A stretch of 64,000 nucleotides of DNA, taken from positions 1-64,000 of the forward strand of contig NZ_JAQMHV010000008.1 in NCBI RefSeq assembly GCF_028307215.1, given 5' to 3'. The position numbers and the translations under genes are program-made. The notes beneath the pieces were generated by a model, which saw only the letters and a program-made list of their open reading frames with translations, did not search any database and had not been told where the DNA came from. Shown one piece after another: positions 61,062 to 64,000 of the stretch (position 1 is the stretch's first letter; the number at the start of each line of letters is the position of its first letter). Source of the stretch: Falsirhodobacter sp. 20TX0035. Lineage in GTDB: Bacteria > Pseudomonadota > Alphaproteobacteria > Rhodobacterales > Rhodobacteraceae.

Positions 61062-61794
61062 TGCCAATGCAGATCGTGGCGATGATGAAGGTGAAGGCCG
61101 CGGCGGCGATGGCGGGCGACAGGTTGTCGCGCAATTGCAGGAACATCTGGCGGGCCAGCGTCCGCTGGTTCGGCCCGGCCAGAAAGATGGTCAGCACCAC
61201 CTCGTCCAGCGAATTGGCGAAGGCGAAGACAAAGCCCGTCACGATCCCCGGCAGGGCCATGGGCAACGTCACCAGCCACAAGACGGTGGGCGGCGGCGCG
61301 CCAAGGCTGGCGGCGGCGCGTTCCACCCCCCGGTCCACGCTGGCCAGCGCCGCCGTGACCGACAGCAGGGTGAACGGGATCGACAGAACGGCATGGCCGA
61401 TGATCAGCCCGGCATAGGTGCTGCCCAAGCCCAGCCGGGCATAGATCAGCTGCATCCCCACGCCCAGAACCACGGCGGGCGTCGCCATGGGCAGCAGGAA
61501 CACCATCCGCGCCAGCACCACCGGCACCCCGACCCGCCCCCGCAGCCCTAGGGCCGCCAGCGTCCCCAGCATCGTCGCCAGCGCCGAGGAGGCAAGGCCC
61601 ACGATCAGGCTGTTCCAGATCGACAGCCGCCATCCCGGATCGCCGAACAGGACGGCGAACCAGCGCAGGGACCACCCCTGGATCGGGAAGGACACGAAGC
61701 CGCCCGCGTTGAAGGCGATGGGCAGCACGACGATCAGCGGCCCCATCAGGAACAGGACGCACAGGATGCCCCAGACGGTCTTGATCGCGCCCAT
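61015..61794 (-). CDS. Polyamine-type ABC transporter permease (PotC-like)
   Basis: A 259-residue inner-membrane permease with about six helices. The EAA loop is visible in RGVERAAASLGAPPPTVLWLVTLPMALPGIVTGF. N-terminal FLMGPLIVVLPIAFNAGGFVSFPIQGWSLRWF is typical of PotC/YdcV permeases. Its start abuts the stop of the PotB-like gene. Substrate: spermidine/putrescine or a related small molecule, by family only. Confidence 0.88.
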   Translation of the reverse strand: MGAIKTVWGILCVLFLMGPLIVVLPIAFNAGGFVSFPIQGWSLRWFAVLFGDPGWRLSIWNSLIVGLASSALATMLGTLAALGLRGRVGVPVVLARMVFLLPMATPAVVLGVGMQLIYARLGLGSTYAGLIIGHAVLSIPFTLLSVTAALASVDRGVERAAASLGAPPPTVLWLVTLPMALPGIVTGFVFAFANSLDEVVLTIFLAGPNQRTLARQMFLQLRDNLSPAIAAAAFTFIIATICIGITGLWLQHRRKRMMA

Positions 61795-62948
61795 CTACGC
61801 CCCCGCCATCCGGGTGGACAGACGCTGATACAGCGCGAAGATCACCACCGTCACGATCAGCAGGATCAGGCCGAGGGCGCTGGCCAGCGGCCAGTTCGCC
61901 TGCCGGATCGCGTATTCCGCCACGAATGAACTGATGAGCTGGTCGTTCCCGCCCCCCAGCAGCGCGGGCAGGATGTAGAAGCCGAGCGAGGTCATGAAAA
62001 CCAGCAAGCCCCCCGACACGATGCCCGGCAAGGCCAGCGGCAGAAGCACGGTGCGGAAGGCGGCAATCGGATTGGCGCCCATGGAGGCCGCGGCGGGCAT
62101 CAGGTTCTTGGGCATGGCGATCAGCACGCTGTAGATGGACAGGATCATGAAGGGCAGCATCACATGCGTCATCGCGATGATGACACCGCTGCGGGTGAAC
62201 AGAAGGGGCACCGCCTCGCGCAAGCCGCCCAGCGTCTGCAGGATCCGGCTGAGGACGCCGTCGTTCTGCAGGATGATGAGCCAGGCCGTGCACCGCACGA
62301 GGACCGAGGTCCACATGGGCAGGAGCACCGAGGCCATCAGCACGTTGCGCACCCATCCCGTGGTGGCCAGCATCAGCATGGCGAAGGGCACCCCGATCAG
62401 CGCGCAAAGCCCCGTCACCAGCGCCGAGATGCCAAGGGTGCGCAGGAAGATCTGCACGTGGACGGACTGGCCCGCGACCTCAATCCCTTCGGCCCCCTGC
62501 TGAAGGTCCAGTGCGGACAGAAGGAACCGGGGGGTGTAGGGCGGAAGGGCTGAACGGATCGTGTTCCAGTAGAGGGGATCAGCCCAGCGACCGTCCAGCG
62601 CCACCAGATCGACCGGCCCGGTGCCGCGCGCAACGGCCTGCTGGGTGCGCCCGAACAGCGACCGGAAGCCTGAGGTCTGGCTGTTCAGCCGCCGCACCGC
62701 GTCGCCCATCGTGGCCTGCGGCGTCGTGCGGATGTCGGCCACCAGCGCCTGCTGCATGGCGGGGGTCGGGGCCTGCCCGTCCCAACCGTCGATCGCGCGG
62801 CCCAGTTCGGGAAAGGCGCGGGACACCTCGGTGTCGGAGACGGCCGTCGTGAAGATGCTGGCCAGCGGCCACAGGAAGAACACGGCCAGAAAGGCAACCA
62901 GCGGCAGAACAAGGGCCGCCGCCTTCAGGTCCGGCAGGTGTCGTGCGA

Positions 62949-62952
<4 letters not shown>
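61795..62952 (-). CDS. Polyamine-type ABC transporter permease (PotB-like)
   Basis: A 385-residue permease. One helix at the N-terminus (AAALVLPLVAFLAVFFLWPLASIF) is followed by an enlarged periplasmic loop (about 35-160), then five helices with the EAA loop PAAASMGANPIAAFRTVLLPLALPGIVSG. Its ATG 62952 overlaps the ATPase stop (ATGA). Confidence 0.88.

Positions 62953-64000
<1,048 letters not shown>

Overview
The window reads as a piece of a high-GC alphaproteobacterial chromosome, most likely Rhodobacteraceae/Paracoccaceae. The basis is high GC throughout, AAGGAG-type ribosome binding sites, tight operons with many ATGA start/stop overlaps, a NasTS-controlled nirBD cluster and MHS-type transporters. 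It is an inference from style and gene content, not from a marker gene. I see no rRNA, tRNA, CRISPR array or prophage.

Layout. 1-3.2 kb: a broken nitrilase, an MHS-family transporter and a D-2-hydroxyacid FAD oxidase. 3.1-7.5 kb: a leftward operon for an RTX-tailed family-16 glycosidase and its own type I exporter. 7.9-12.2 kb: a histidine phosphatase, then a leftward pair made of a leucine-rich-repeat protein with a NEL-type (IpaH/SspH-like) E3 ubiquitin ligase domain and an unrecognised 443-residue protein. 12.5-14 kb: an IS30-family element beside a decayed GntP-like permease. 14-16 kb: RidA/TetR divergent pair and a CYTH protein. 16.2-22.3 kb: aspartase, LysR, M20 amidohydrolase and MHS transporter, with a second LysR facing away. 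22.6-29.6 kb: nitrite/cyanate assimilation (nasT, nasS, an ANTAR-type RNA leader, nirB, nirD, cynS, nirC-like, SUMT). 29.8-33.4 kb: a transglycosylase-like protein, Ada, and an RcnR-family sensor with an RcnA-type Ni/Co exporter and G/C-tract operators. 33.9-40 kb: a 2-hydroxyacid dehydrogenase, an SDR, and a beta-alanine/omega-amino-acid module (XRE-cupin regulator, transaminase, mmsA). 40.3-54.3 kb: a two-winged sugar catabolic island resembling oxidative L-fucose/L-galactose breakdown (Fe-ADH, ribose-type ABC transporter, AKR, FucU/RbsD, lactonase leftward; GntR, UxaA-family dehydratase, GMC oxidoreductase, SDR, GldA-like rightward). 54.6-58.4 kb: a quinone-stress set (VOC dioxygenase, internally deleted hydrolase, b561-YceI fusion, YceI, MhqN-like nitroreductase). 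58.8-64 kb: a MocR/PdxR regulator, a flavin-binding PNPOx-like protein and a spermidine/putrescine-type ABC transporter whose ATPase runs off the window.

Most of the window is catabolic and transport modules, each with its own regulator and, in several cases, visible operator repeats. The outstanding item is the NEL ubiquitin-ligase gene with its unknown partner, because this effector class is best known from animal pathogens and plant symbionts. Next are the intact two-hairpin ANTAR leader in front of nirB, and the sugar island where an altronate/galactarate-type dehydratase stands where a fuconate dehydratase would be expected.
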